This document shows positions 1 through 7,245 of a stretch of DNA of 12,999 nucleotides, piece after piece. Under the pieces are notes generated by a model that saw nothing but the letters and a program-made list of their open reading frames with translations, ran no database searches and was not told where the DNA came from. The stretch is from JBFHER01 sp041584055 (GTDB lineage: Bacteria > Bacteroidota > Bacteroidia > Bacteroidales > UBA5342). Location: positions 1-12,999 of the forward strand of contig JBFHER010000091.1 in NCBI GenBank assembly GCA_041584055.1, given 5' to 3'. Positions within the stretch are counted from its first letter, which is position 1. Each line of letters starts with the position of its first letter. The translations under genes were made by a program, and so were the position numbers.

Positions 1-2
1 AA

Positions 3-167
3 CCGAACTTCGACTCCAGGAACTTTGGTTTCTTTAAACTTACGCCACTGATTAAGTCGATCAAAAGTTTCGAGATTGAACAACGCGAAGATCAAAAAGG
101 ACGTTTGCGCCTAATCTATGTGAAAAATAAGGAGAAAAGCATTGGCCAAAGCAAAAGGAAGAGATAA
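3..167 (+). CDS. C-terminal fragment of a LOTUS/OST-HTH domain protein (probably a NYN-domain RNA-binding protein); 5' end outside window
   Basis: The frame is open from the left edge to TAA at 165-167 and gives 54 residues. It begins PNFDSRNFGFFKLTPLIKSI, which matches the second half of the LOTUS/OST-HTH winged helix: the F-D-x-R-N-[YF]-G turn, then K-L-x-x-L-I, then a strand with FEIEQ and a closing strand RLRLIYVKN. The tail is lysine/arginine-rich (KSIGQSKRKR). In bacteria this domain usually follows a NYN (PIN-like, LabA/DUF88) nuclease domain in proteins of about 230-300 residues that are thought to bind or cleave RNA. The NYN part is inferred, since it would lie upstream of the window. 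The other two frames hit stops within about 50 bases. No clear terminator follows the stop. Confidence 0.72.
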   Translation, partial: PNFDSRNFGFFKLTPLIKSIKSFEIEQREDQKGRLRLIYVKNKEKSIGQSKRKR

Positions 168-571
168 GGATGCTTGATCAATGCTTCTTTTTGTCCGCTT
201 CAATGGGTGTGGCAGAAGAGTATGTCTAATCCAAACATGTGATTAAATTGCATTATTGGTCCCACATCCTTGGGGTCATAGAATGCAATACAAGACTTTG
301 AAACTGATGCGTTCATAACTTCATCATTCTTCCCTTAAATTAAAGAGATATTCACGCGTTTTCTGCAATTGCATGAAGCACAAACTGTAATTTATTTGAT
401 TAATATTGCCAATTTACAGCAAGATTTGGCAGTATGGTCAAGCGGATTAGCGTGTGCGTAACGTGCTTGAAATGCTCCATCAAGATTGACTTTCTTCAGG
501 TTTTTCCGTAAATTACAAGGTCGTCCGGCTTTGTAAAAAGCACTATGTTTAACTTGTAAGGAGAAAAAGCT
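168..571. other. 404-base intergenic region with no supported gene
   Basis: No frame on either strand carries a convincing protein and I see no complete RNA gene. Visible items are an inverted repeat CTGTAA (385-390) / TTACAG (414-419) with a 23-base spacer, a small palindrome GCAATTGC at 365-372, and a 25-codon frame at 434-511 that looks fortuitous. The region presumably holds the promoter of the secreted repeat protein. I find only a near match to the Bacteroidota -7 element, TATGTTTA at 544-551, without a correctly spaced -33 TTG. Confidence 0.5.
558..563 (+). promoter_or_regulatory. Strong Shine-Dalgarno sequence of the secreted repeat protein
   Basis: AAGGAG lies 8 bases before ATG at 572, a near-ideal match and spacing to the 16S anti-Shine-Dalgarno. 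Bacteroidota genes generally lack such sites, and most other starts in this window have none, so this start is unusually well marked. It confirms the ATG that directly precedes the signal peptide. Confidence 0.6.
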
Positions 572-3151
572 ATGAAAACAATTGTTCTTCTCATCAAACT
601 ATTTTTTCTGAGTTTTTTACTTGTGGCACAGGATGGCTGGAACTGGCAAAATCCGTATTTGCAGGGCAATACACTGCGTGCAGTGAACTGGTCACCCTTG
701 TGGGCCGTTGGAGACAAGGGGACAGCCATTCGGTCGCTGGGACCCAACTATGTTTGGGAAGCGATGAACATTCCTACCACTGAAAATTTATATGGTGTTT
801 TTGGCGGCAGACCTTTAGCTGATGGATCAACAGTGCCTGAAGCGGAAGGATGGGTCGTGGGCACCAATGGTGTTATTTTCCATACAATAAATTCAGGGGA
901 TACATGGCAGCGTCAACGGAGTGGAACCACAGAGACCTTATATGCAGTGTCTGGTTCGCTGGATGCTTGTGTTTGGGTGTGCGGCGCCAATGGCACCATA
1001 CTAAAGACAGTTGATAAGGGTGAAACATGGGAAAAAATTTCAAGCAATTTTCATTTGAATTTTTATGATGTTGATCATTTGCATTGCAACGAGGCATGGC
1101 TTGTTGGTGAGGATGGTGTCACCCTCAGTACAACGGATGGAGGTGAAAGTTGGACTTCACATGCGGTTCCGACATCCTATGCGCTTTTTTCAGTAGAGCT
1201 CGGCCCCGCTGGAAATTACAGAAGCTGTGGACATGCAGGTGTTATATTCAGCTCTGAAAATGAGGGCGTAAACTGGTCTATGGGGCTGACAAATACAACT
1301 AAAAGGCTAAATGGGCTGGATGTACTCAACATCTTTGGGAGGGGGTATGTGGTTGGTGACGAGGGCGTCTTGTTGCAAACCAGTGATGGAGGAGCAAACT
1401 GGACACAGAATGGATTTAATGATACCTGGTGGGATCTTTATGATGTGGCCGGATCCATGGATTATCCATCTTATGCGGTAGGACAGCATGGTTTGATTCT
1501 GCGGAGTGAGACATTTGGTGAGCCTTTTGGAATAATTAACAAACGTTTTTTGCACTGGGTGGGAGCAATTGAGTTTTTAGACGAAAACAATGGCTGGGCT
1601 GCTGGAGGGGAGTATGTGTATAACGGCAGTAGCATTGGGAAAGTACTTAAAACATCTGATGGAGGAAACACCTGGGAGGAGATCTATTCGCAGGATGCGA
1701 TGATTTTTGATATGGATTTTGTGAATGAGAACACAGGGTGGCTTGTGGGGAGAGATGGTTTGATAAAACGCACAAGGAGTGGTGGCGTAAGCTGGACAAC
1801 TCAGGAAAGTAACGTGCATGCCAATTTGAATGCAGTCAGTTTTGTGGATGAAAACACGGGTTGGGCAGTGAGTCAGTACAGTGACATTTTGAATACGACC
1901 GATGGCGGGAATACCTGGACCAAACAAACGGATCCTACAAACAACCCTTTTCATGACGTCTTCTTCATAAACCAAAATGTTGGCTGCGCCGTGGGATTGG
2001 GCGGCACAATTCTAAATACAAAGGACGGTGGTACAACGTGGGTAGAGGCCAGTGTCAATGCTTCCAGACCCTTTCGTTTTGCTTCCGTTTTTTTCCTGGA
2101 CGAGAATCATGCCTGGGCATGCGGAATATATGGAAGTATCTTTCTGTCTGAAGATGGAGGTGCCAACTGGCAGGAGATGGAGAGCGGAACAAGTAGTACG
2201 CTTGAAAGCATCTTTTTTATCGATGAAGAAAATGGATGGGCCATGGGTGATCAGGGCTTGATCCTGCGATCGGTGGACGGTGGGCATTCGTGGTTTGAAC
2301 AGCGCTCACCTGTTGCAAGCAACTTTTTGATCTCGTCTTATTTCCTGGATGCTGAAAATGGATGGTTGGGAGGCGAAGGAGGAACAATCCTGCATACTTC
2401 CAATGGAGGGTTTTCGTATGATGCTTGCACCATCATGCATCCCGGACTCAATCTTCCGATTCAGGATGATGTGGAAACGTACGACGTGATATACCTTCCT
2501 GTGATAAAAAGTGCACAGGACTATCAACTGACGGATATAAAAGTCATAATTGATACCATTGTTCATCCCGCTGTAAAGGATTTAATCATTACGCTAACAC
2601 ACGAGCACGTAACAGATACACTAATCAATCAATTGAAAAATGGTGGTGCCAATCTTTTGCATACAACTTTGACAGATGACGCAAATAAAGATGTTTCTGC
2701 CGGGAAAGCACCCTATTCAGGGGATTACAAACCAGAACATGCCTTATCAGTGTTTGCAGGGATGGATCCGAAGGGAGAATGGAAACTTTCGATTCGTGAT
2801 GTTCAAATGGGCAATGAAGGTGTGCTTAAGGCCTGGGGAATTGTCCCTTCGTATGAAAAAGTGACTTCTGTCAAGGATATTACCGTCGGTAAGTTCATAG
2901 CAGAACTTGAGTGTTATCCAAATCCGGTGTCAGATCAACTGTATATTCAACTTCGCACCACGCGACCACAAGCTTCAATTCGCATTTTTGATATAAGTGG
3001 AATGTTGAAATGTGAATTTCTGAATATTGGTGATGCAAGTTTTGAATATAAAGAAAGAATTGATGTCAGTTCCTGGAAAGCGGGGGTGTACTTTTGTCAT
3101 TTATATGTTGACGGATTTTCCTCCACGCGTAAACTGATTATAATTAATTAG
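572..3151 (+). CDS. Secreted Ycf48/BNR-like repeat protein with P-domain and T9SS type A sorting domain
   Basis: The 859-residue product begins with a signal peptide (MKTIVLLIKL, then a hydrophobic stretch to VAQ at about 18-20). Residues 43-616 hold fourteen repeats of about 41 residues built on [GA]W-x-x-G-x-x-G-x-[IL], T-x-D-G-G and a final W, for example at 175-194, 258-277, 430-449, 471-490, 555-574 and 597-616. This is the Ycf48/photosystem II assembly factor-like or sialidase/BNR propeller signature. Residues about 625-757 resemble a proprotein convertase P-domain (D-L-I-I-T-L-T-H, ending G-E-W-K-L-S-I-R-D and V-L-K-A-W-G-I). Residues about 778-859 are a type IX secretion C-terminal domain: CYPNPVSDQLYI, IRIFDISGM, WKAGVYF and the terminal RKLIIIN. 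The protein is therefore inferred to cross the outer membrane through T9SS and be attached or released. No catalytic site is recognised; adhesion or polymer binding is a guess. It is followed by 176 bases before the next gene, so it is probably monocistronic. Confidence 0.88.
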   Translation: MKTIVLLIKLFFLSFLLVAQDGWNWQNPYLQGNTLRAVNWSPLWAVGDKGTAIRSLGPNYVWEAMNIPTTENLYGVFGGRPLADGSTVPEAEGWVVGTNGVIFHTINSGDTWQRQRSGTTETLYAVSGSLDACVWVCGANGTILKTVDKGETWEKISSNFHLNFYDVDHLHCNEAWLVGEDGVTLSTTDGGESWTSHAVPTSYALFSVELGPAGNYRSCGHAGVIFSSENEGVNWSMGLTNTTKRLNGLDVLNIFGRGYVVGDEGVLLQTSDGGANWTQNGFNDTWWDLYDVAGSMDYPSYAVGQHGLILRSETFGEPFGIINKRFLHWVGAIEFLDENNGWAAGGEYVYNGSSIGKVLKTSDGGNTWEEIYSQDAMIFDMDFVNENTGWLVGRDGLIKRTRSGGVSWTTQESNVHANLNAVSFVDENTGWAVSQYSDILNTTDGGNTWTKQTDPTNNPFHDVFFINQNVGCAVGLGGTILNTKDGGTTWVEASVNASRPFRFASVFFLDENHAWACGIYGSIFLSEDGGANWQEMESGTSSTLESIFFIDEENGWAMGDQGLILRSVDGGHSWFEQRSPVASNFLISSYFLDAENGWLGGEGGTILHTSNGGFSYDACTIMHPGLNLPIQDDVETYDVIYLPVIKSAQDYQLTDIKVIIDTIVHPAVKDLIITLTHEHVTDTLINQLKNGGANLLHTTLTDDANKDVSAGKAPYSGDYKPEHALSVFAGMDPKGEWKLSIRDVQMGNEGVLKAWGIVPSYEKVTSVKDITVGKFIAELECYPNPVSDQLYIQLRTTRPQASIRIFDISGMLKCEFLNIGDASFEYKERIDVSSWKAGVYFCHLYVDGFSSTRKLIIIN

Positions 3152-3217
3152 CAGCGAAGCCGTTTTTTATTTATTTTTATCCGAACATATAAGGCTGTTA
3201 AATGGGTTTGTTACTCA

Positions 3218-3250
3218 CCAAAACGAAGTTTGCATTTTGGATGTTAACAT
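3218..3250. repeat. Inverted repeat plus palindrome upstream of the GH105 gene
   Basis: CCAAAA at 3218-3223 pairs with TTTTGG at 3235-3240 across 11 bases, and the perfect 10-base palindrome ATGTTAACAT follows directly at 3241-3250. They lie about 80-110 bases before the GH105 start in an otherwise AT-rich spacer. They could be operator half-sites or chance structure; nothing identifies a regulator. Confidence 0.3.
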
Positions 3251-3327
3251 ATATTTTTTAACTGACTGAAAGTGATGAGTATATGAAAAAATAATAAAAT
3301 TTATATTAATCAATATTTCTGAAAAAC

Positions 3328-4434
3328 ATGAAGGTAATTAAATCTCTCTTTCTGACACTTCTTATCACCTTTTCCGCTTCGGCACAAGACATGGAACCAG
3401 ACAACGTAAAAGCTGTGATGAAGCGTGTCGCCGATTGGCAAATCGAACATTATCGTGACACCTATAGCAGTCGCAAAACCCCGCATCATCCTCTGGACTG
3501 GACAAACGGCGCATTGTATGTGGGAATGGTTAAATGGGCGGCAATGGCAGAGGACGATACTTACTACAGCTGGCTGAAAAAGATTGGCGAAGATCACAAC
3601 TGGAGCTTGTATCGTCGTCAGTATCATGCAGATGATCATACTGTGGGACAATTGTATTGTGATCTATATAGGAAATATGGTGATGAAAAAATGCTTGCGC
3701 CAATGAAAAAACAGTTTGAATTTATTTTGTACCACCCTTCAAAATCCTCTTTGGAATGGAAGTCAACTTATCACCAGGACCGCTGGAATTGGTGTGATGC
3801 ATTGTTTATGTCTCCTCCTGTTTGGGCTAAGTTATATGCAATTACAGGCGATAAGACCTACCTTGACTTTATGGTGAAAGAGTTTAAAGCAACCACCGAT
3901 TTCCTGTTCGACAAAAAGGAAAGCCTTTATTATCGTGACCAAAGTTATATGGGGGAATTGGATAATGGAACAAAGATCTTTTGGGCCAGAGGGAATGGTT
4001 GGGTGTTTGCAGGATTGGTAAATATCATGGAGGAATTGGACCCCACTTCTAAAGAATATAAATACTTTCTTAAGATTTATAAAAAGATGGCTGCCAAACT
4101 GCGTAAGATTCAAACACCTGAGGGACACTGGGCCATGAGCTTGCTGGGACAGGCATATTACCCAACCCCCGAAACAAGCGGGTCTTCATTTTTTACCTTT
4201 GGTCTGGCATGGGGGATTAACAAGGGCATTTTAAAAAAGGAAGTTTACGAGCCTGTAGTTAAAAAAGGGTGGAATGCAATGGTAAGTCATGTGACTGCTG
4301 AAGGGATGCTGGGTTATGTACAACCTGTAGGCGCTGCTCCGGGCAAAGCATGGCCTGATAAAACAGAAGTGTATGGCACAGGTGCCTTTTTAAGTGCAGG
4401 AAGTGAAGTTTATAAATTGTACGGGGGCAAATAG
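3328..4434 (+). CDS. Exported GH105 unsaturated glucuronyl/rhamnogalacturonyl hydrolase
   Basis: Family GH88/GH105 enzymes hydrate and cleave the unsaturated uronic acid that polysaccharide lyases leave at the non-reducing end of rhamnogalacturonan, ulvan and similar acidic glycans. The 368-residue product has a signal peptide ending SASA-Q (cleavage near 19/20), so it acts in the periplasm or outside. Visible family features are W58-T-N-G-A-L-Y, A101-D-D-H-T-V-G-Q-L-Y, H149 and W154-N-W-C-D-A-L-F, whose D157 fits the catalytic acid of the YteR type. D102 or D103 is the likely second aspartate, and W219-A-R-G-N-G-W carries the conserved Arg and Trp. T282-S-G-S-S-F-F-T lines the end of the (alpha/alpha)6 barrel, and length fits the family. 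No SusC/SusD, lyase or regulator is adjacent, so this is an orphan enzyme here and its substrate is unknown. A bidirectional terminator follows. Confidence 0.9.
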   Translation: MKVIKSLFLTLLITFSASAQDMEPDNVKAVMKRVADWQIEHYRDTYSSRKTPHHPLDWTNGALYVGMVKWAAMAEDDTYYSWLKKIGEDHNWSLYRRQYHADDHTVGQLYCDLYRKYGDEKMLAPMKKQFEFILYHPSKSSLEWKSTYHQDRWNWCDALFMSPPVWAKLYAITGDKTYLDFMVKEFKATTDFLFDKKESLYYRDQSYMGELDNGTKIFWARGNGWVFAGLVNIMEELDPTSKEYKYFLKIYKKMAAKLRKIQTPEGHWAMSLLGQAYYPTPETSGSSFFTFGLAWGINKGILKKEVYEPVVKKGWNAMVSHVTAEGMLGYVQPVGAAPGKAWPDKTEVYGTGAFLSAGSEVYKLYGGK

Positions 4435-4510
4435 AAGGAAAGATCTGATGTTTCAAGGTATCGAATTAACAGTGTTTCTGATGCATCCTTGTTCAGAATA
4501 AATTGAATTA

Positions 4511-4553
4511 AAAAAGGCCATCTCACCTAAGTGGATGGCCTTATAAGTTTTTA
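4511..4553. terminator. Bidirectional intrinsic terminator between GH105 and the thioredoxin pair
   Basis: AAGGCCATC (4514-4522) pairs perfectly with GATGGCCTT (4534-4542). The stem continues inward with CAC (4524-4526) and GTG (4531-4533) around loop CTAA, with one bulged T. An A-run precedes it (4509-4515), which reads as a T-run for minus-strand transcripts, and GTTTTTAT follows about 6 bases later for plus-strand transcripts. Its place between two convergent genes supports termination in both directions. Confidence 0.85.
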
Positions 4554-4653
4554 TATTTAAAGAACATCTATTTGAATTGTTCCCCGTGTTTCTAAAATGT
4601 TCTCATTCTTTGCTCAAGTTCACTTTAGATCACGCACAACGCTTCAGTAATGC

Positions 4654-5160
4654 TTACTCAGGTTTTACTACCTTGAGAACTTCAGTAACCATTTTTTCTA
4701 GATCTGCTTGTTCGCGATATCCCATCACGGCCTGTGGTTGACCGTCTTTCGGAACAAACACAATGGTAGGTAAGCTTTGAATGCCAAACGCACCTGCAAG
4801 TTCACGCTGCTCATCGGTGTTGATTTTGTACACCTGAATGGCTCCATTGTACTCTTTCTGCATAGCTTCTAAGTGGGGCGCCAGCATTTTACAGGGACCG
4901 CACCAATCAGCATAAAAATCAAGAATGGCAGGCTTGTCGCCTTTGTAACTCCATTCTTTGCTGTTTACGTAATCAAACACCTCTGCCTTGAAGGATTCCG
5001 CATCTAAATGTTTAATTGCGTTGTCTTTAACAACTTCACTTTTAGTTTCGTTTTTGGCAGCCTGCTTATCGTCTTTTGGCGCGTTGGAACAAAATGTGAA
5101 TGATACAGCCAGTAAACCGAACAGTACCACTCCCGCTGTCTTTTTGATTTTTGTTGTCAT
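4654..5160 (-). CDS. Exported or membrane-anchored thioredoxin-like protein
   Basis: The 168-residue product has a basic start (MTTKIKKTAG), a hydrophobic stretch V11-F23 and a cysteine at 24 followed by S-N, which suggests a signal peptide or lipoprotein anchor. The residue before Cys is Phe, a poor lipobox. A charged linker (about 27-50) leads to a complete thioredoxin fold: WCGPC with C87 and C90, the buried Asp-equivalent region D81-F-Y-A-D, and cis-Pro P131 in Q-S-L-P-T. It should act as a thiol-disulfide reductase or chaperone outside the cytoplasm. It is a clear paralogue of the gene 31 bases upstream, sharing ESFKAEVF versus ETFKAKVF, DFYADWCGPCKM and ELAG-x-FGIQS. The two are probably co-transcribed, with trxA first, ending at the hairpin near 4511-4553. 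No DsbD-like electron donor is in the window. Confidence 0.88.
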   Translation of the reverse strand: MTTKIKKTAGVVLFGLLAVSFTFCSNAPKDDKQAAKNETKSEVVKDNAIKHLDAESFKAEVFDYVNSKEWSYKGDKPAILDFYADWCGPCKMLAPHLEAMQKEYNGAIQVYKINTDEQRELAGAFGIQSLPTIVFVPKDGQPQAVMGYREQADLEKMVTEVLKVVKPE

Positions 5161-5191
5161 ATGAATATCATTTATCCGGAATCCCGGGTTC

Positions 5192-5548
5192 TTATTGTAC
5201 GTTTAACACATCGGCAAATGCCTTCTTGAAAGTGTCTTTTGGCAATGCTCCCTGTGCCATCTGAGGCTGTCCTTCTTTTGGTATAAACAACAATGAAGGA
5301 ATGCTCTGGATGCCAAATACACCTGCTAATTCTTTTTGGTCTTCTGTATTTACCTTGTAAATATTCAGTTTTCCCTCGTATTCGCCTGCGAGCTCTTCCA
5401 GAATAGGCGCTACCATCTTGCAAGGTCCACACCAGTCTGCATAAAAGTCAATCACAGCTGGCAACTCACCTTCGAATTTCCAGTCTTTGTTTTCTTCCCA
5501 GTTGAATACTTTCGCTTTAAATGTTTCTGAAGTTAAATGTTCTAACAT
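5192..5548 (-). CDS. trxA: Thioredoxin (TrxA-type, cytosolic)
   Basis: The product is 118 residues, has no signal peptide and is close to the usual 105-110 of thioredoxins. D34-F-Y-A-D-W-C-G-P-C-K carries the redox pair C40/C43, and S82-I-P-S contains cis-Pro P84. V-N-T-E-D-Q-K-E-L-A-G (67-77) is the helix 3 region typical of the family. It would reduce protein disulfides in the cytoplasm using thioredoxin reductase. It heads a two-gene unit with the exported paralogue and is divergent from the CCA nucleotidyltransferase gene across an AT-rich spacer of 148 bases. A near match to the -7 element (TATATTTTG on the minus strand, 5599-5591) lies in that spacer, but its internal spacing is one base too long, so I do not call it a promoter. 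Confidence 0.93.
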   Translation of the reverse strand: MLEHLTSETFKAKVFNWEENKDWKFEGELPAVIDFYADWCGPCKMVAPILEELAGEYEGKLNIYKVNTEDQKELAGVFGIQSIPSLLFIPKEGQPQMAQGALPKDTFKKAFADVLNVQ

Positions 5549-5614
5549 GATTTCTATTTTTATATTTCAAATATTTAAAAATCTACATATCAAAATATAT
5601 GCCAAGATAAGGTT

Positions 5615-5648
5615 TTTGATCGAAATGAAAAAAAATATCGTACTTTTG
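5615..5648 (+). promoter_or_regulatory. Bacteroidota-type promoter for the CCA nucleotidyltransferase gene
   Basis: TTTG at 5615-5618 (the -33 element) and TACTTTTG at 5641-5648 (matching TAnnTTTG, the -7 element) are separated by 22 bases, within the 17-23 known for Bacteroidota sigma-A promoters. Transcription would begin near 5653-5656, about 42 bases before ATG at 5697. The coding frame is open upstream of this point, so the promoter also argues against any start before about 5655. Confidence 0.6.
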
Positions 5649-5696
5649 ACACCCTTTTTAGAAACATTTAAGGATTCCGATTGTTCAGCAAGGGTA

Positions 5697-7106
5697 ATGA
5701 AGCATTTTTTAAAGAATAAAATATTTGAGATTATCGGTAAAGTAGCTGATGATCAGGGTGAAGAGGCTTATGTCATTGGGGGGTTTGTAAGGGATATTTT
5801 GATTGGGAGACCGTCGAAAGACATCGATGTAGTGGTGTTGGGGAACGGTATTGATCTTGCAAAAAGGACCGCAAAGGCACTCGGACATAATGTCAGTGTG
5901 TCAGTTTTTAAGAATTTCGGGACGGCCCAAATCAAGTACAAAGACCTGGAGGTTGAGTTTGTGGGCGCCAGAAAAGAGTCGTACCGCGCCAACAGTCGCA
6001 AGCCTATTGTAGAGGATGGAACCCTGGAGGATGATCAAAACCGCAGAGATTTTACGATCAATGCAATGGCTTTGTGTCTGAATAAGAATCGCTTTGGAGA
6101 ACTGGTGGACCCTTTTGAGGGACAAAAACATTTAAAGGAAAAGCGAATTAAAACGCCTCTGGATCCTGACATTACCTTTTCTGATGATCCCTTGCGCATC
6201 ATGCGTGCCATTCGTTTTGCATCGCAACTAGGATTTACAATTGATGACGATACATTCAGTGCCATCAGTCGTAACAATAGCCGCATTGAAATTGTATCGA
6301 AGGAACGCATTGCCGATGAATTGAATAAAATCGTGCTGTCACCAAAACCATCCGTTGGTTTTAAATTGCTCGACGAATGTGGCCTTTTGCAAATAATTTT
6401 TCCGGAGTTTGTAAAATTAAAAGGGGTGGAGGTCAGAAACGGAATCGGTCACAAAGATAACTTCTTTCATACCCTGAAGGTGCTGGATAATCTTGCTCAG
6501 GTTAGCGACGACCTGTGGTTGAGGTGGGCAGCGCTGTTGCATGACATTGCCAAGCCACAGACAAAGCGTTTTGATGATGCACTGGGGTGGACGTTTCATA
6601 ATCACAATTTCATAGGTGCGAAAATGATTCCACGCATCTTTAAACGTATGAAACTCCCTCAAAATGAAAAGATGAAATACATCCAGAAGCTGGTGAACCT
6701 GCATATGCGACCAAAGGTTTTGGCCGAAGATGTGGTTTCAGATTCTGCAGTCAGGCGTTTGTTGTTCGAGGCCGGTGATGACGTGGATGATTTGATGAAT
6801 TTGTGTGAGGCAGACATTACTTCCAAGAATGATGTGAAGGTAAAGAAGTACCTGCGTAATTTTGCACTTGTACGCCAAAAGCTTGTAGAGATAGAAGCAA
6901 AAGATCACATCCGGAATTTCCAGCCACCTGTTACGGGAGAGGAGATCATGAAAGTGTATAATCTGAAACCATGTAAAACCATTGGTGACCTGAAGGCTGC
7001 CATCAAAGAAGCCATTCTTGAAGGAGAAATCGGGAACAATCATGAAGAAGCGTTCCGGTATATGTTAAAAGTTGGGGAGCAGATGGGATTGACGGTTGCC
7101 GGATAG
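5697..7106 (+). CDS. cca: CCA tRNA nucleotidyltransferase with C-terminal HD domain
   Basis: The enzyme adds or repairs the 3' CCA of tRNAs using CTP and ATP. From ATG at 5697 the product is 469 residues. It shows the class II head motifs: G28-G-F-V-R-D, the metal-binding pair D42-I-D44, and R116-R-D-F-T-I-N-A. The neck carries D163-D-P-L-R-I-M-R-A-I-R-F-A. A C-terminal HD phosphohydrolase-like region holds L281-H-D-I-A-K-P and H301-N-H, as in many bacterial CCA and poly(A) polymerase-like enzymes. The frame is open back to 5487, but the extra 70 residues have no family counterpart, overlap trxA on the other strand and contain the promoter at 5615-5648. The start at 5697 also gives the usual family N-terminus. 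The gene stands alone, 164 bases before recR. Confidence 0.93.
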   Translation: MKHFLKNKIFEIIGKVADDQGEEAYVIGGFVRDILIGRPSKDIDVVVLGNGIDLAKRTAKALGHNVSVSVFKNFGTAQIKYKDLEVEFVGARKESYRANSRKPIVEDGTLEDDQNRRDFTINAMALCLNKNRFGELVDPFEGQKHLKEKRIKTPLDPDITFSDDPLRIMRAIRFASQLGFTIDDDTFSAISRNNSRIEIVSKERIADELNKIVLSPKPSVGFKLLDECGLLQIIFPEFVKLKGVEVRNGIGHKDNFFHTLKVLDNLAQVSDDLWLRWAALLHDIAKPQTKRFDDALGWTFHNHNFIGAKMIPRIFKRMKLPQNEKMKYIQKLVNLHMRPKVLAEDVVSDSAVRRLLFEAGDDVDDLMNLCEADITSKNDVKVKKYLRNFALVRQKLVEIEAKDHIRNFQPPVTGEEIMKVYNLKPCKTIGDLKAAIKEAILEGEIGNNHEEAFRYMLKVGEQMGLTVAG

Positions 7107-7245
7107 ACTATATTTCGATTTTTGAGGAAGTGATATTACCTTTTTTAGGGATGTTGAAAGTGTGCTCATGTAGGTAGTGATGCATACGAAACAGCACAAT
7201 GTTAAAACTCTAAAACCTTTTAATCCGGTCCTCCATATTTCTTAC

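Noticed and set aside
385..419. Inverted repeat CTGTAA / TTACAG with a 23-base spacer.
   Set aside because: Six-base arms with a long AT-rich spacer are expected by chance in such DNA; no link to a promoter could be shown.
425..471. Possible tRNA or tRNA remnant: TGGTCAAGCGGATTAGCG looks like a D-arm.
   Set aside because: No T-arm (GGTTCGAAT-like) follows, no acceptor stem closes around it and no anticodon arm can be drawn. It is probably chance.
434..511. 25-codon frame with a C-V-T-C-L-K-C cluster.
   Set aside because: Too short, no ribosome site, no family resemblance; the cysteine spacing alone is not evidence of a zinc-binding peptide.
544..551. TATGTTTA as a -7 promoter element for the secreted repeat protein.
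   Set aside because: The last base does not fit TAnnTTTG, and the nearest TTG (531-533) is only 10 bases upstream.
572..3151. Reading the repeat protein as a true photosystem II assembly factor or a sialidase.
   Set aside because: The repeats share the motif, but the host shows no photosynthesis genes and no sialidase catalytic residues were seen; the T9SS tail shows it is secreted cargo.
5172..5432. 86-codon minus-strand frame overlapping trxA.
   Set aside because: It is an alternative frame of trxA; the thioredoxin frame carries the WCGPC motif and full fold.
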